DNA of 64,000 bases from Gemmataceae bacterium (GTDB lineage Bacteria; Planctomycetota; Planctomycetia; Gemmatales; Gemmataceae): NCBI GenBank assembly GCA_025055795.1, contig JANWVV010000022.1, positions 1-64,000 of the forward strand, read 5' to 3'. The position numbers and the translations under genes are program-made. The notes beneath the pieces are model-generated. The model did no database searches. It worked only from the letters and a program-made list of their open reading frames with translations, and was not told where the DNA came from. Shown here in pieces: positions 55,053-64,000 of the stretch (the stretch's first letter is position 1; every line of letters begins with the position of its first letter).

Positions 55053-56456
55053 ATGAGTAATCCGTTAGTCGACCACGCAAGTATGGAAAAAGAGAGTACA
55101 CGAAGCGGACGTCAAGACGAACAGGTGACGGTTTCACCGGCGGCCGAGCTGCTTCAACGCCTGTTACAACGCCGTGCCCGAGTTGGCATTATCGGTCTAG
55201 GTTATGTCGGTTTGCCATTGGCTCGCACCTTCAGTCAAGCCGGATTTCCTGTACTCGGGTTTGACATCGACCCCACAAAGGTTGAGAAGTTGCTGCGAGG
55301 GGAAAGTTACATCGGCCACATCCCGGCGGCTGTTATCACCGAAATGCAGCGTAAGGGCTTTTCCGCTACCAGTGACTTTCGACGGCTAAGCGAGGTTGAT
55401 GCCATCCTGATATGCGTCCCCACACCGCTGACCGAGGCCCGTGAGCCGGACCTGACTTTCGTCATCAATTCCGTTCGGGCAGTTGCTCAGACCTTGCGTC
55501 GAGGACAATTGGTCATCCTGGAAAGCACTACCTACCCGCGTACCACCCGGGACGTTGTTTTGCCACTGTTAGCACAGGCAGGTTTGCAGGTCGGTCAGGA
55601 CTACTTCTTAGCGTACAGTCCGGAGCGGGAAGATCCCGGCAACCCCCGCTTCAGCACCAGTAGCATCCCCAAAGTGGTAGGCGGCATCGACCCGACCAGC
55701 GGCGAGTTGGCCGCGGCGTTGTACCGCCAAGTGGTGGTCGAAGTCGTTCCGGTATCCAGTCCCGAAGTCGCCGAAGCCTGTAAGATCCTGGAAAACACCT
55801 ACCGGGCTGTCAACATCGCCTTGGTGAACGAACTGAAAGTCCTCTACGATCGCATGGGCATCGATGTCTGGGAGGTAATCGAGGCGGCCAGAACCAAGCC
55901 GTTCGGCTTCCAGGCGTTTTACCCCGGGCCAGGCCTGGGCGGACACTGTATCCCTATCGATCCTTTCTATCTTACCTGGATCGCTCGCAAGTACGGCCTA
56001 ACTACTCGTTTCATTGAATTGGCCGGTGAAGTCAACACTGCCATGCCCGCTTACGTTGTCAGCAAACTGACCGATGCCCTCAATGAACGGGCCAAGCCCG
56101 TCAAGGGTAGTCGCATCCTCTTGCTGGGCATGGCTTACAAAAAGGACGTGGACGATCCGCGCGAAAGTCCCGGCTTTGAACTGCTGGACTTATTGCTGAA
56201 GAAAGGAGCCATCGTCCAGTACAACGATCCACACATTCCGGTACTTCCCCGCATGCGGCATTGGCCTCATCTACGACCGCTGCACAGCATTCCTCTGACC
56301 CCAGAAACACTGGCTACCCAAGATTGCGTCCTCATCGTCACCGATCATTCGGCTTACGATTATGCCTGGATCGTACAGCATAGTCGACTAGTCATCGATA
56401 CCCGCAATGCCACACGGAACGTCACAGTCGGTCGGGAAAAGATTGTGAAAGCCTGA
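55053..56456 (+). CDS. Nucleotide-sugar dehydrogenase, WbpA/WecC-like
   Basis: 467 residues. It oxidises a UDP-sugar, probably UDP-GlcNAc, to the uronic acid with two NAD+. The NAD loop is IIGLGYVGLPLA. The catalytic Cys lies in GPGLGGHCIPIDPFY, the WbpA-type form of the motif. LESTTYPRTTRD and the C-terminal GMAYKKDVDDPRESP fit. It suggests polysaccharide or O-antigen synthesis, but no neighbouring glycosyltransferase is present. Confidence 0.9.
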   Translation: MSNPLVDHASMEKESTRSGRQDEQVTVSPAAELLQRLLQRRARVGIIGLGYVGLPLARTFSQAGFPVLGFDIDPTKVEKLLRGESYIGHIPAAVITEMQRKGFSATSDFRRLSEVDAILICVPTPLTEAREPDLTFVINSVRAVAQTLRRGQLVILESTTYPRTTRDVVLPLLAQAGLQVGQDYFLAYSPEREDPGNPRFSTSSIPKVVGGIDPTSGELAAALYRQVVVEVVPVSSPEVAEACKILENTYRAVNIALVNELKVLYDRMGIDVWEVIEAARTKPFGFQAFYPGPGLGGHCIPIDPFYLTWIARKYGLTTRFIELAGEVNTAMPAYVVSKLTDALNERAKPVKGSRILLLGMAYKKDVDDPRESPGFELLDLLLKKGAIVQYNDPHIPVLPRMRHWPHLRPLHSIPLTPETLATQDCVLIVTDHSAYDYAWIVQHSRLVIDTRNATRNVTVGREKIVKA

Positions 56457-56648
56457 TTTAACCACCACCGGAGACGAAATGCACGTCCTGGACTGCAGTA
56501 CTACATGTATTATATTGCTGCTGTAAACGTGAGAGTCGAACAATGTCCACGAATTCGCAAATTCTATTAAGACCACTATTGGACATAAGCCTCTTTCCCG
56601 CAAGAGTGACGTGCAGAAAAGGCACTTGACTACGCGGGGGATCCCGCC

Positions 56649-57281
56649 TTGGCCGGTTTCCGAACACACATAACCGTATCAGGAGGATTGGGGGTCGCCT
56701 ACGGAGCAGTAGCTGTCCAACCGCTGGGCTTTACTACAGAAGCAGGGGTTTTGGCCGCTCTGCTCACGGGCGTGGGCGGTATGTTGCCCGATGTTGACAG
56801 CGACAATAGCGTTCCAATACGAGAAATGAGCCATTTGGCTTCGGTCTTTGTACCGATGATGATGCTACCTCGGCTGATCCAAGTCGGATTGACTCGGGAA
56901 ACAATCCTCGCAACACTGTTAGTGGCTGCTATTACAGTGCGATTCGTCATGATGTACGTTTTTCGCCGCCTGACCGTCCATCGAGGCATGTTCCATAGCA
57001 TTCCCGCCATGTTGATAGCGGGCCTGGCCGTCTATCTGGCCTATGGGGGACCGGATCGACCGCTCCGCTGGCTACTTGCTGGGAGTGTGATGCTTGGCTT
57101 CCTGTCCCATCTAGTCCTGGACGAAGTTTATGCTGTCGACTGGCAAGGCCTGACACCCCGGCTGAAACCCTCCGCCGGTAGTGCCCTGAAACTTTACTCC
57201 CGATCCCGCTTGGCAACGGCTACTTGCTATGCCCTTTTGGGTAGCTTGCTCTATTTGACCCTTTTGGATCATCTGTCCTAA
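56649..57281 (+). CDS. YdjM-like membrane metal-dependent hydrolase
   Basis: 210 residues with four or five membrane helices. The acidic and histidine pattern THITVSGGLGVAYGA, LPDVDSD, HRGMFHSIPA and LSHLVLDEVYAVDW fits the LexA-binding YdjM-type phospholipase-like family. The start is a TTG at 56649, with a GGGGG stretch upstream; a later start is possible. Substrate is unknown. Confidence 0.85.
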   Translation: MAGFRTHITVSGGLGVAYGAVAVQPLGFTTEAGVLAALLTGVGGMLPDVDSDNSVPIREMSHLASVFVPMMMLPRLIQVGLTRETILATLLVAAITVRFVMMYVFRRLTVHRGMFHSIPAMLIAGLAVYLAYGGPDRPLRWLLAGSVMLGFLSHLVLDEVYAVDWQGLTPRLKPSAGSALKLYSRSRLATATCYALLGSLLYLTLLDHLS

Positions 57282-57683
57282 TCATGAACCTGAAACCATC
57301 GCTTGTTCGCTCTCATTCACATTCGTTCACATTCGTTCGGTCACTCCGACCGAGCAAAACCAAAGTTAATCCCAATGTCCTCAAGACCACAATACAGCAA
57401 GATACCATCGGTCCGAGTTTGTATTCCGTCGCGCTTTGGTATTCAAGTTTTGAACTCTAATGTGCCGACGCCTCTAAACGACAGTCATATAACCCTATTT
57501 GGTTCATTTACCACAAACTTCAGTAAAAAACTAGGGAAAGTTGGAGATAACTCCCAAGTTGAATTACAGCCTGTGTGGTTCATCGCACAATGGTGCGACC
57601 GGAGGCCTCTAACGGCATCAAGCATCAAATATGCAGCAAGTTGATCGCAGACAAAGTATTAGGTTGAGGTATAGGACACATAA
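57282..57683. other. Intergenic region with a hairpin and short repeats
   Basis: A 10-base ATTCGTTCAC direct repeat (57321-57340) runs into the hairpin TCGGTC-ACTCC-GACCGA (57337-57353), 56 bases past the YdjM stop. It may be a terminator without T-tract. A 113-codon frame here (57303-57644) was judged non-coding. Confidence 0.4.
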
Positions 57684-58280
57684 ATGAGGGCAAAAATCCA
57701 GCTTTGTCTGGCGGCTGCAGTCCTGATTATGACTGTAGCCGGACCGATTGCTTACTATCGGCATCGGGAATTGCACACTCGTAATTTTCGAGTCGTGCGG
57801 GAGGGAGTGCTGTACCGCAGCGGGCAATTAACGCCTGAAGGTCTGGACCGCTTGATCCGCGAACGGGGCATTCGCACGGTCGTGAGTTTACGCAAAAGCC
57901 ATGAGCGGTCCGATGGGTGGGAAGAATCTTTCTGCGCGGCCCGTGGCGTCAAGCATGTCCGGATCGCCCCCCGCGTGTGGGCGGCCGATGAAGACGGCGA
58001 CATCCCGGCCGAGCAAGCTGTACGCGAGTTTTTGCAAGTAATGGATCGTCCGGAAAATTATCCGGTACTGGTCCATTGTTTTGCCGGTATCCATCGCACC
58101 GGTACTATGGTGGCCGTTTACCGAATGGAATACGAAGGCTGGGCACCACAGCAGGCGATGGCCGAGATGCACCACTGCGGTTACGACGCCGCAGAGATGG
58201 AAGAGGACCTCGCAAGCTATCTGCGTAACTACGTCCCCCGGCGGCAGCGAGCTATGCTACCATCTGAAAAGCGACCCTGA
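57684..58280 (+). CDS. Membrane-anchored dual-specificity/tyrosine phosphatase-like protein
   Basis: 198 residues. An N-terminal helix (LCLAAAVLIMTVAGPIAYY) anchors or exports the rest. The phosphatase loop is HCFAGIHRTG (Cx5R), preceded by VLYRSGQLTPEGL and GIRTVVSLRK, the pattern of the bacterial tyrosine-phosphatase group. A general-acid Asp may lie in the AADEDGD segment. Substrate unknown. Confidence 0.88.
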   Translation: MRAKIQLCLAAAVLIMTVAGPIAYYRHRELHTRNFRVVREGVLYRSGQLTPEGLDRLIRERGIRTVVSLRKSHERSDGWEESFCAARGVKHVRIAPRVWAADEDGDIPAEQAVREFLQVMDRPENYPVLVHCFAGIHRTGTMVAVYRMEYEGWAPQQAMAEMHHCGYDAAEMEEDLASYLRNYVPRRQRAMLPSEKRP

Positions 58281-58424
58281 GGTGAACCCTGGGGCATTCG
58301 ACGAACCGAGTTATGGCATCAGTCCATATGGCAACCAGGCAGTTAGGTTCATCCATCGGATTGCTCCGGGAGTTTGCAAGCGTCAGTGGCTTCGGACATT
58401 TCCGAGATAGCTCCGAACTCACGC

Positions 58425-58895
58425 TCATTTTTTGCTCTTCTTTTTGGTCGTTTTTTCCGTCTTTGTGGTTTTTTCAGCTTTAGCGGGGGTCACAATGGCT
58501 GCGGCTTGTTCTTGAGCGACAGCTTTTGTTTCCGAAACTGGAGGGGTCTGACGTTCGCTAATCTCCTCTGTGCGCGGAGCATTATCACGAGGGCTCAGTT
58601 CGGCGGCAGTGGTTGTTGAAGGCGTAGGACTGATGCTTGTCAGGTCGAACATAGCTCCTGGCAAATTAGCCAAAGCTGTTTGATTGCGGGCCTGGACGTT
58701 GCCTGAGGTATCCAAGTAGATTTTGTCTTGCAGAATTTCCTGGATCACGATGGCCATTTTGTCGTTAGTCCGCAAGTCTACCAGCGGCTTGGCCCCCTTG
58801 TTCAACGCGATTAAACGCTTTTGAATTAGAGTGGCCAACTTGAAACGGCCACCGACCTTGTTGACAATCGCTTCTTCTTTCAGTTCTTCGAGCAT
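58425..58895 (-). CDS. rpoZ: RNA polymerase omega subunit with long tail
   Basis: 156 residues; the first 70 or so match omega ([29 protein letters not shown], then [12 protein letters not shown]). The rest is low-complexity with a Lys-rich end ([17 protein letters not shown]). It follows gmk directly, as in many bacteria. The tail is unusually long. Confidence is limited by the short conserved part. Confidence 0.82.
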   Translation of the reverse strand: MLEELKEEAIVNKVGGRFKLATLIQKRLIALNKGAKPLVDLRTNDKMAIVIQEILQDKIYLDTSGNVQARNQTALANLPGAMFDLTSISPTPSTTTAAELSPRDNAPRTEEISERQTPPVSETKAVAQEQAAAIVTPAKAEKTTKTEKTTKKKSKK

Positions 58896-58914
58896 GGCGT
58901 GTGTCCCTCCTGAG

Positions 58915-59526
58915 TCAGTGAGACGACGGGGTGCCTCGCACCCTCAGATGTTCTGCAATCGCTTGTTGAATCTGTTGGACCGCGTGATCAAGGCTGTCAT
59001 TGATAACTATGACGTCAAATTGGGGAGCGGCCGCCAGTTCCTGTCGTGCCGTCTGTAGCCGGCGTTGGAGTTTATCCTCTGGCAAGTCACCCCGCTGCCG
59101 TAACCGTTGTTCCAAAGCCTGAATGTCTGGCGGCATTAAAAATATATGCAGGGAGTCCGGGATAAGTTGGCGGATGCGGGCCGCTCCTTGGACGTCAATA
59201 ACCAGAATTACTCCTTGACCGTCACAGCGGTACGGCTCCACTTCGTCCCGCGGCGTGCCGTAATAATCCGTGTCAAATACGTACGCCCATTCTAACAAGC
59301 GGTTCTCGCGGATCGCCTGCTCGAACTGATCACGGCTCCAGAAGTGGTAACTTTGACCTGGGATTTCACCAGGCCGGGGAGGTCGTGTCGTCGCGGTAAC
59401 GGCGCGACGCAGCGGCCAGGGACTGTGAGTGAGCAACCGTTCAACCACGGTCGATTTCCCTACCCCACTAGGGCCAGACAGAACGATCAACGGTCCAAGG
59501 CTTGCTTGTGGAACGCTGATGGCCAT
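58915..59526 (-). CDS. gmk: Guanylate kinase
   Basis: 203 residues. It phosphorylates GMP to GDP. The P-loop is [11 protein letters not shown], followed by [10 protein letters not shown] and GQSYHFWS (GMP site). ATG 59526 follows AGGAG; a GTG at 59529 is possible. The gene lies 19 bases upstream of rpoZ. Confidence 0.95.
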   Translation of the reverse strand: MAISVPQASLGPLIVLSGPSGVGKSTVVERLLTHSPWPLRRAVTATTRPPRPGEIPGQSYHFWSRDQFEQAIRENRLLEWAYVFDTDYYGTPRDEVEPYRCDGQGVILVIDVQGAARIRQLIPDSLHIFLMPPDIQALEQRLRQRGDLPEDKLQRRLQTARQELAAAPQFDVIVINDSLDHAVQQIQQAIAEHLRVRGTPSSH

Positions 59527-59683
59527 CACTCCTGCATGCGTATGGGGAAAAGTTTTACTTCAACTCATCCCCGATGCACGCCTTACAGAGGGTAATGCGG
59601 AGTTATGCTCAATAAGCCGCTGAGCAATCGCTCGCTCGGCGACCGAGACCAGGTCTCTGTCACCTAGCAAACAGCCACGTGGC

Positions 59684-60571
59684 TCACTCCACGTTTTGGA
59701 CAAGTTCCCGGGCTTTTTCCAACAAAGCTTTGATTTCGACCACATGACGGGAGACAAGAACATCAGCCGCTTTCGCACCTAGGGTATTCGCCTCCCGTCC
59801 CATTTCTTGAACCAGAAACTCCAGTTTTCGGCCCACCTCTGCACCGTCCTGCACCAGACTAGCAAACTGATCCAAGTGTGCTTGCAGGCGGGCGACTTCT
59901 TCGGTGACGTCGCTCCGCTCGGCAAAAAGGGCTATTTCTCGCAGCAGGTGGGTCTCCTCGACGGTCACCTCCACCTCCTGCAGTGCTTGCCGGACCCGCT
60001 CACGCAGCCGCTGAGCGTATTCGGTTTTCACTTGGGGGAGGCGTTGCTGGATCTGATTCAATTCCTGGTTTAGCCGCTGATGGAGACGGAGCAGCTCGTC
60101 GGCCATTGCTCGGCCTTCACAGCGACGCATGGTACCCAATTGCTCCAGAGCCGCTTCCAGGGTAGCTTCCACCAGAGTCCATTCCTCCGAGGGAGGCGTG
60201 CCCACATGGGCGGTTTTGCCTAGCACGCCTGGTAGTAGCAGCAGGGTTCCTGCCAGGTGCGGAAAGGCCTCAGGACAATCGGCTTGTTGGCACACGGATC
60301 GCAGGTGCAACAACTGCGTTTTAAGAGTATCAACTGGCCAGGCGGTCAGGCCTAAGAGTGGTCGCTCTACGCTGATGTGGACGGTGATGGTGCCCCGACG
60401 CACATACCGGCGGACCACCCGCTCAATCTCCGCCTCATACATGGGGTATGGTTCGTCGCCTCGCACCACTACTTTCAGATAGCGGTTGTTGAGGCTGCGG
60501 ACCTCGACGGCCGCTGCCCGGCCGGCTTGTTCCCGCCGAGCCGCCCCGAAACCGGTCATGCTCTCTAACAC
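59684..60571 (-). CDS. YicC/YloC-family endoribonuclease
   Basis: 295 residues from GTG 60571, which gives the family N-terminus VLESMTGFGAARRE; the open frame extends upstream to 60697. The core has EVRSLNNRYLKV and the C-terminal pattern HLDQFASLVQDGAEVGRKLEFLVQEMGREANT ending KALLEKAREL. YicC cleaves RNA and helps turn over small RNAs. Its place before gmk and rpoZ is the usual order. Confidence 0.92.
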   Translation of the reverse strand: MLESMTGFGAARREQAGRAAAVEVRSLNNRYLKVVVRGDEPYPMYEAEIERVVRRYVRRGTITVHISVERPLLGLTAWPVDTLKTQLLHLRSVCQQADCPEAFPHLAGTLLLLPGVLGKTAHVGTPPSEEWTLVEATLEAALEQLGTMRRCEGRAMADELLRLHQRLNQELNQIQQRLPQVKTEYAQRLRERVRQALQEVEVTVEETHLLREIALFAERSDVTEEVARLQAHLDQFASLVQDGAEVGRKLEFLVQEMGREANTLGAKAADVLVSRHVVEIKALLEKARELVQNVE

Positions 60572-60752
60572 GCGGTCTGGCCCCACCTCCGCCCCGCCTG
60601 CAGGTTTACCCAACTCCACCTGCACTGTCCAGCGGCTTGTGCCGGACTCATTCTCAGCCACGACATCCCACAGCCGAACTTGTTCGGGGTTCCCCACCAG
60701 CCTTCATACCTGCTTGTCCCTGCCTGTCCGATGGTCTACGGACCAGACTTTC

Positions 60753-61049
60753 TCAACGTACAGAGCCGATCAACGACTGATCCTCCAACTCCCGGGAATC
60801 ATATTTGACTACTTTTACGTGGATCATAATCAGTAGCACCCAGACTCCAGCGACCCACAGGGTGATCTTGACAAACTGATCAGCGGCGCGGGACCCGAAC
60901 GGACTGGAGCCCCCTACCCCTCCGAATGCCCCCGCCAAACCACCTCCTTTGCCCCGTTGGATCAGTACCACCAGCATCAAAAACAAACCGACCAGAATGA
61001 TGATCAGATTCAGCAGATGCGACAACCACCACACGCTTAGCAAGGCCAC
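60753..61049 (-). CDS. secG: Preprotein translocase SecG subunit
   Basis: 98 residues, two membrane helices (about 8-30 and 63-80). The GGGLAGAFGG-like loop with SSPFGSRAADQFVKIT between them is the SecG hallmark. GTG 61049, eight bases after AAGGAG, is used; GTG 61055 is only two bases from it. It precedes yicC on the same strand. Confidence 0.88.
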   Translation of the reverse strand: MALLSVWWLSHLLNLIIILVGLFLMLVVLIQRGKGGGLAGAFGGVGGSSPFGSRAADQFVKITLWVAGVWVLLIMIHVKVVKYDSRELEDQSLIGSVR

Positions 61050-61055
61050 GATCAC

Positions 61056-61665
61056 ATCTCCTTAAATTAAACTGAACCAGCCGCTGCACTAGTCCGGTCT
61101 CGGCGGGGCGGCTCAACTGACGCTTCCTGAACGCCCGACTATCCGGTAAGTGCCGGTATGTGCTTTTGGAGTCTGTTAGTATAATAAGGAACAGCCTGCA
61201 CCGGCTACCTCTGTCCCTTAACATAGGCCGACTATCTAAAGCCCATACGGGCCGGATCACGCTCTGCCCTTGCACCTCCAATGCCAAGCCTTCGATCACT
61301 CGGACGGACAACCCCAGTAACCGTTATTGACAATAACCTGTTGGTAAGCACCTTAGCCGTAGCACCTTATGATGGACAACGATTCGCAGCACAAACAAAA
61401 AGATGTGTGGCAACGAGTGTGCGTCCGCAGATGCCCGGCCTTGGAAATCAAAAGTTCGTCTGAGGAAGGAGCTCCATCCGCCCAAGCAAGTTGGAACCAT
61501 CCTCGACTAGTCCCCTTGTCTAAAAAGACAGGGTTTGTATATAGTATCTATGGCGTTTGTGCCTATCTCCAGGCCACTTTGCCGCATGCCACGTGGTTGG
61601 GGTTACCTTCGACCTCCTCCCGGATACAACATCTTTACCATCCCCCTTCCGCACAAGGAGGAGCA
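61056..61665. other. Long divergent intergenic region
   Basis: It lies between secG (left) and tatA (right) and must hold both promoters. The tatA open frame begins at 61369, but the first 99 codons are not TatA-like. No riboswitch or repeat was recognised. Confidence 0.4.
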
Positions 61666-62004
61666 ATGTCCACACCTGCACTGTTTGCGTTTTTCAACTT
61701 GGGCGGCCCGGAAATTTTACTTCTAATTATTTTAGGCATCCTGCTTTTTGGCCGGAAATTGCCCGAGGTGGCCCGCTCGCTCGGTAAAGCAACGGTAGAG
61801 TTCAAACGGGGTATGCGTGGTTTAGAAGAAGAGATCCACGAAACACCCCAGCCCCGGGCATCCATCGAGCCTGAACCGGTTAAACCGCCACAACGGGTGA
61901 CCCCCTCCACAGCTAAACCCACCTTTGACGACGCCACTACCAAACCCTCCCCTAGTGATGACGCCACTACCAAACCCTCCCCTATCGTTCCGCCTCAGGT
62001 GTAA
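61666..62004 (+). CDS. tatA: Twin-arginine translocase TatA/E subunit
   Basis: 112 residues. The N-terminal helix (GGPEILLLIILGILLFGRKLPE) followed by an amphipathic helix (ARSLGKATVEFKRGM) marks TatA. The tail is proline-rich. ATG 61666 has AAGGAGGAGC three bases upstream. A 30-base tandem repeat codes for the DDATTKPSP repeats at the C-terminus. Confidence 0.92.
   Translation: MSTPALFAFFNLGGPEILLLIILGILLFGRKLPEVARSLGKATVEFKRGMRGLEEEIHETPQPRASIEPEPVKPPQRVTPSTAKPTFDDATTKPSPSDDATTKPSPIVPPQV
61927..61983 (+). repeat. Tandem repeat of 30 bases within tatA, 1.9 copies
   Basis: The unit GACGACGCCACTACCAAACC and its following ten bases repeats at 61927-61956 and 61957-61983 with one change. It encodes the C-terminal DDATTKPSP repeat of TatA and may vary in number by slippage. 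Confidence 0.6.
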
Positions 62005-62281
62005 ATCCCGGCAGATCCGTCTCGTGCTTTGGTTAGGTGTATCTTCGTCCGCCATACCAAGCGGTCACAACCCGCATTATACGACCATATGAGGAGTTAA
62101 CTCCTGGGACTGTTCGGCGGACCGACAGTAAAATCATTTGCTGAATATTGTGGTGTCGAGTGTCAGGTAATCCTGGTAAACCGCCTCCAGGTGCGACGGC
62201 CTTGGCAGGCTGATTAGGGCAGAACCCAGAGAATGGATAGTTGGGAGAACCGGAAGCCCACCGTTGGACGGAGGTATTGTT

Positions 62282-63559
62282 ATGCCAATGAATGGCCCTC
62301 TCGCAATATGTCTCTCGGCGGGCATGGCCTTGGGACTGGCTGTGGTAATAGGTAGAAAATTTGTCGAGCAAGGGGCCTATCCAGCCGCCTTGGCTCAGCA
62401 AAATCCAACAGCGTCATCAGTACCGGTCGACAGATCGGTAGAGACGGCGATTGCTCAGTTACAACAGGTAGGTCGGGAGGGGCAGGGGAACGCCGCGGCC
62501 GCTCAGGCGTGGCAGACGCTGGTTGCAGCGGGTCGTGCCGCTTTTTTCCCCGCTTTGCGAGCTGTGCGAGAAGATCAGCCGATTGCAGCCAATTGGCTAC
62601 GGACCGCACTGGATGCGATCGTGGAAAAAGAACAAGCCGCGGGCCGAACCTTACCCTTGGCGGAGCTGGAGGCCTTTGTCACAGATCGCCGTCAGGCTCC
62701 CCGAGCCCGCTTTTGGGCTTACGAATGGCTGGTTCAAGCCCAGCCGTCTGCCCGGGATCGCATGTTGCCTCTTTGTCTGGATGACCCGTCCTTGGAACTC
62801 CGCCGCCTGGCGATTGCCTATGAGCTGGACCGACTCGAGCGATCCGGTCGTGCCGACTCCCGCGCCGAGTTAGAGCGGCTATTCGGCTTCGCTCGCGACC
62901 GCGATCAGGTGGATGCTTTGGCCCAACGCATTAGCCAAGCGGGCGGTCAGGCCGATGTGACTCGTCATTTCGGCTTTTGCACCCACCTGGAGTGGCTAGG
63001 TCCGTGGGACGCTCCGGGGAGTCAGGGGTATTCCCTGGCTTACCCCCCAGAGAAAGAGCCTCTAGCAGCGGGCCCATTCCGCGGCAAGGATCAACGCGAG
63101 ATCCAATGGCAAACTGCCGAAACCACCGATCGCTATGGCTTGTTTGACCTCAACAAGTTGGTGGGCAAACATAAGGACGCTGTAGTTTTCATGCGGGCTG
63201 TGCTCCGCGCCCCCCAACCGACCCCATGTCAAATCCGGGTGACCTCACCGACAGCGGTGAAAATCTTCCTGAATGGAGAATTCCTATTTGGTCGCGAGGA
63301 ATACCATCATGGCACGAATTTCGACGCCCACATCGCGCCGGCCACGCTTCGGGCAGGCGATAACATCGTGCTGATCAAGGTTTGTCAAAACAACCAGCAA
63401 GAAAGCTGGGCTCAGGCGTGGCAGGTGCAGGTGCGAATCTGTGACGCCACAGGCGGACCTATTCCCGCCTTGCAACAAGTGATCCGTCAGCAGAATCAGA
63501 TGCGGACCATACCCCTGGGAGCTCGCTGTGAGAAAGATTCGCCCCTGCCGGAGAAATAG
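62282..63559 (+). CDS. Secreted HEAT-like protein with C-terminal jelly-roll module
   Basis: 425 residues. ATG 62282 follows GGAGG and begins a signal sequence (LAICLSAGMALGLAVVIG). Residues about 40-230 are helical and alanine/leucine-rich (QAWQTLVAAGRAAFFPALRA), HEAT-like. The C-terminal 180 residues (THLEWLGPWDAPGSQGYSL, SPTAVKIFLNGEFLF, RAGDNIVLIKVCQNN) fit the planctomycete glycosylhydrolase-associated jelly-roll module. It is two bases before the next PQQ-like gene, so the two probably act as one unit. Confidence 0.75.
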   Translation: MPMNGPLAICLSAGMALGLAVVIGRKFVEQGAYPAALAQQNPTASSVPVDRSVETAIAQLQQVGREGQGNAAAAQAWQTLVAAGRAAFFPALRAVREDQPIAANWLRTALDAIVEKEQAAGRTLPLAELEAFVTDRRQAPRARFWAYEWLVQAQPSARDRMLPLCLDDPSLELRRLAIAYELDRLERSGRADSRAELERLFGFARDRDQVDALAQRISQAGGQADVTRHFGFCTHLEWLGPWDAPGSQGYSLAYPPEKEPLAAGPFRGKDQREIQWQTAETTDRYGLFDLNKLVGKHKDAVVFMRAVLRAPQPTPCQIRVTSPTAVKIFLNGEFLFGREEYHHGTNFDAHIAPATLRAGDNIVLIKVCQNNQQESWAQAWQVQVRICDATGGPIPALQQVIRQQNQMRTIPLGARCEKDSPLPEK

Positions 63560-63561
63560 CC

Positions 63562-64000
63562 ATGACACAGATTAGTGTGACGAGTCGATGGATCGTTTGG
63601 CGCAGTAGCGGAATGCTCCTGCCTCTACTAATTCTATCCGGCCTGAGCTTTGGGCTGTTGTTACCGCTGCAAGGAGCCGATTGGCCACAGTTTCGTGGGC
63701 CTAATGGTAGCGGTGTGTCGACAGAGGCTCCCTTACCCGTGGAATGGTCGCGAACCCACAATATTGCTTGGCAAGCGTCCCTGCCCGGACGGGGCGTTTC
63801 TTCGCCGATCGTGGTGGGCGATCGGGTGTATTTGACGGCGTCCTCCGGCCCCCGAGGCGACCGTCTACATCTGCTTGCCTACGATGCCCACCGCGGCACC
63901 TTGCTGTGGCATCGTCAGCTGCAGGCCACCGGACCTACCCATTGCCACCCCAAAACATGCATGGCCGCCCATACCCCTGCCGCCGACGCTCAGGGCGTAT
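63562..64000 (+). CDS. PQQ-like propeller protein, 3' end cut by the window
   Basis: At least 146 residues, running off the right edge. A signal peptide (MLLPLLILSGLSFGLLLPL) is followed by DWPQFRGPNGSGVSTEAPLPVEW and the first blades (NIAWQASLPGRG, TLLWHRQL), typical of the BamB-like secreted propeller group. ATG 63562 follows the stop of the upstream gene by two bases. It is the third PQQ-like protein of the window, more distant than the pair at 15839 and 44206. Confidence 0.85.
   Translation, partial: MTQISVTSRWIVWRSSGMLLPLLILSGLSFGLLLPLQGADWPQFRGPNGSGVSTEAPLPVEWSRTHNIAWQASLPGRGVSSPIVVGDRVYLTASSGPRGDRLHLLAYDAHRGTLLWHRQLQATGPTHCHPKTCMAAHTPAADAQGV

Noticed and set aside
57303-57644. 113-codon plus-strand frame
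   Set aside because: Contains the direct repeats and hairpin; composition is non-coding.
61369-61665. 99 extra codons before TatA
   Set aside because: Not TatA-like; a strong ribosome site before ATG 61666 shows the true start.
1-64000. CRISPR array, transposon or prophage
   Set aside because: No repeat array, transposase, integrase or phage structural gene was seen in any frame.

Overview
The window reads as a chromosomal piece of a planctomycete, most likely of the Gemmata-type lineage. This is inferred from the gene families present, not from a marker tree. The pointers are a dihydropteroate-synthase-like enzyme of the tetrahydromethanopterin type, several secreted PQQ-like propeller proteins, a sulfatase, an XrtA/PEP-CTERM-type polysaccharide deacetylase and a PEP-CTERM surface protein, planctomycete-type DUF6677 and DUF5684 membrane proteins, and many large secreted proteins without clear function. 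Genes sit in short operons on both strands, separated by fairly long intergenic stretches. There is no rRNA, CRISPR array, transposase, integrase or phage gene. One tRNA is present (tRNA-Gln, anticodon TTG).

Left edge (about 0.6-2.6 kb, minus strand): the most accessory part. It holds a displaced HINT-linked polymorphic-toxin C-terminus broken by two one-base frame changes, then a tightly overlapping probable immunity gene, then an intact-looking KptA/Tpt1 RNA 2'-phosphotransferase that overlaps the immunity gene by 8 bases. About 760 bases of G-rich DNA without a gene lie beyond it.

3-9 kb (plus): a cell-envelope operon of an MsbA-like ABC exporter, an ArnT-like membrane glycosyltransferase (ATGA overlap) and a GT2-like protein, followed by the DHPS-like pterin enzyme. 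9-10.7 kb (minus): three small membrane-protein genes. 11-21 kb: an FtsX-type permease without an ATPase, a Gfo/Idh/MocA oxidoreductase, a PQQ-like propeller protein, and two tandem secreted paralogues of an uncharacterised family. 21-29 kb: argH-lysA, a HEAT-like protein with an embedded receiver-like segment, and sulfite reductase. 30-32 kb: a protein of unknown function overlapping a SNF2 helicase.

33-42 kb: rex; the ribosomal/tRNA operon rpsP-trmD-rplS-yraN without rimM; a lipoate locus lipB-lipA plus a lipoyl-like domain without the modification lysine; a DUF5684 membrane protein; glmS; and the PEP-CTERM-type polysaccharide deacetylase. 43-49 kb: a DsbB-like protein, a second PQQ-like protein, a sulfatase and a PEP-CTERM metalloprotease with autotransporter-type repeats. 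49.7-52.7 kb: a sulfate-assimilation operon, cysH - Rrf2 regulator - sat, functionally tied to the sulfite reductase at 27-29 kb. 54-64 kb: PduO cobalamin adenosyltransferase, a WbpA-like nucleotide-sugar dehydrogenase, a YdjM-like hydrolase, a tyrosine-phosphatase-like protein, secG-yicC-gmk-rpoZ, tatA, and a secreted jelly-roll/HEAT-like protein followed by a third PQQ-like protein cut by the window edge.

Start sites were moved inward from the longest open frame wherever a Shine-Dalgarno site, family N-terminus or signal peptide supported it. All family assignments come from reading motifs; no database search was run.
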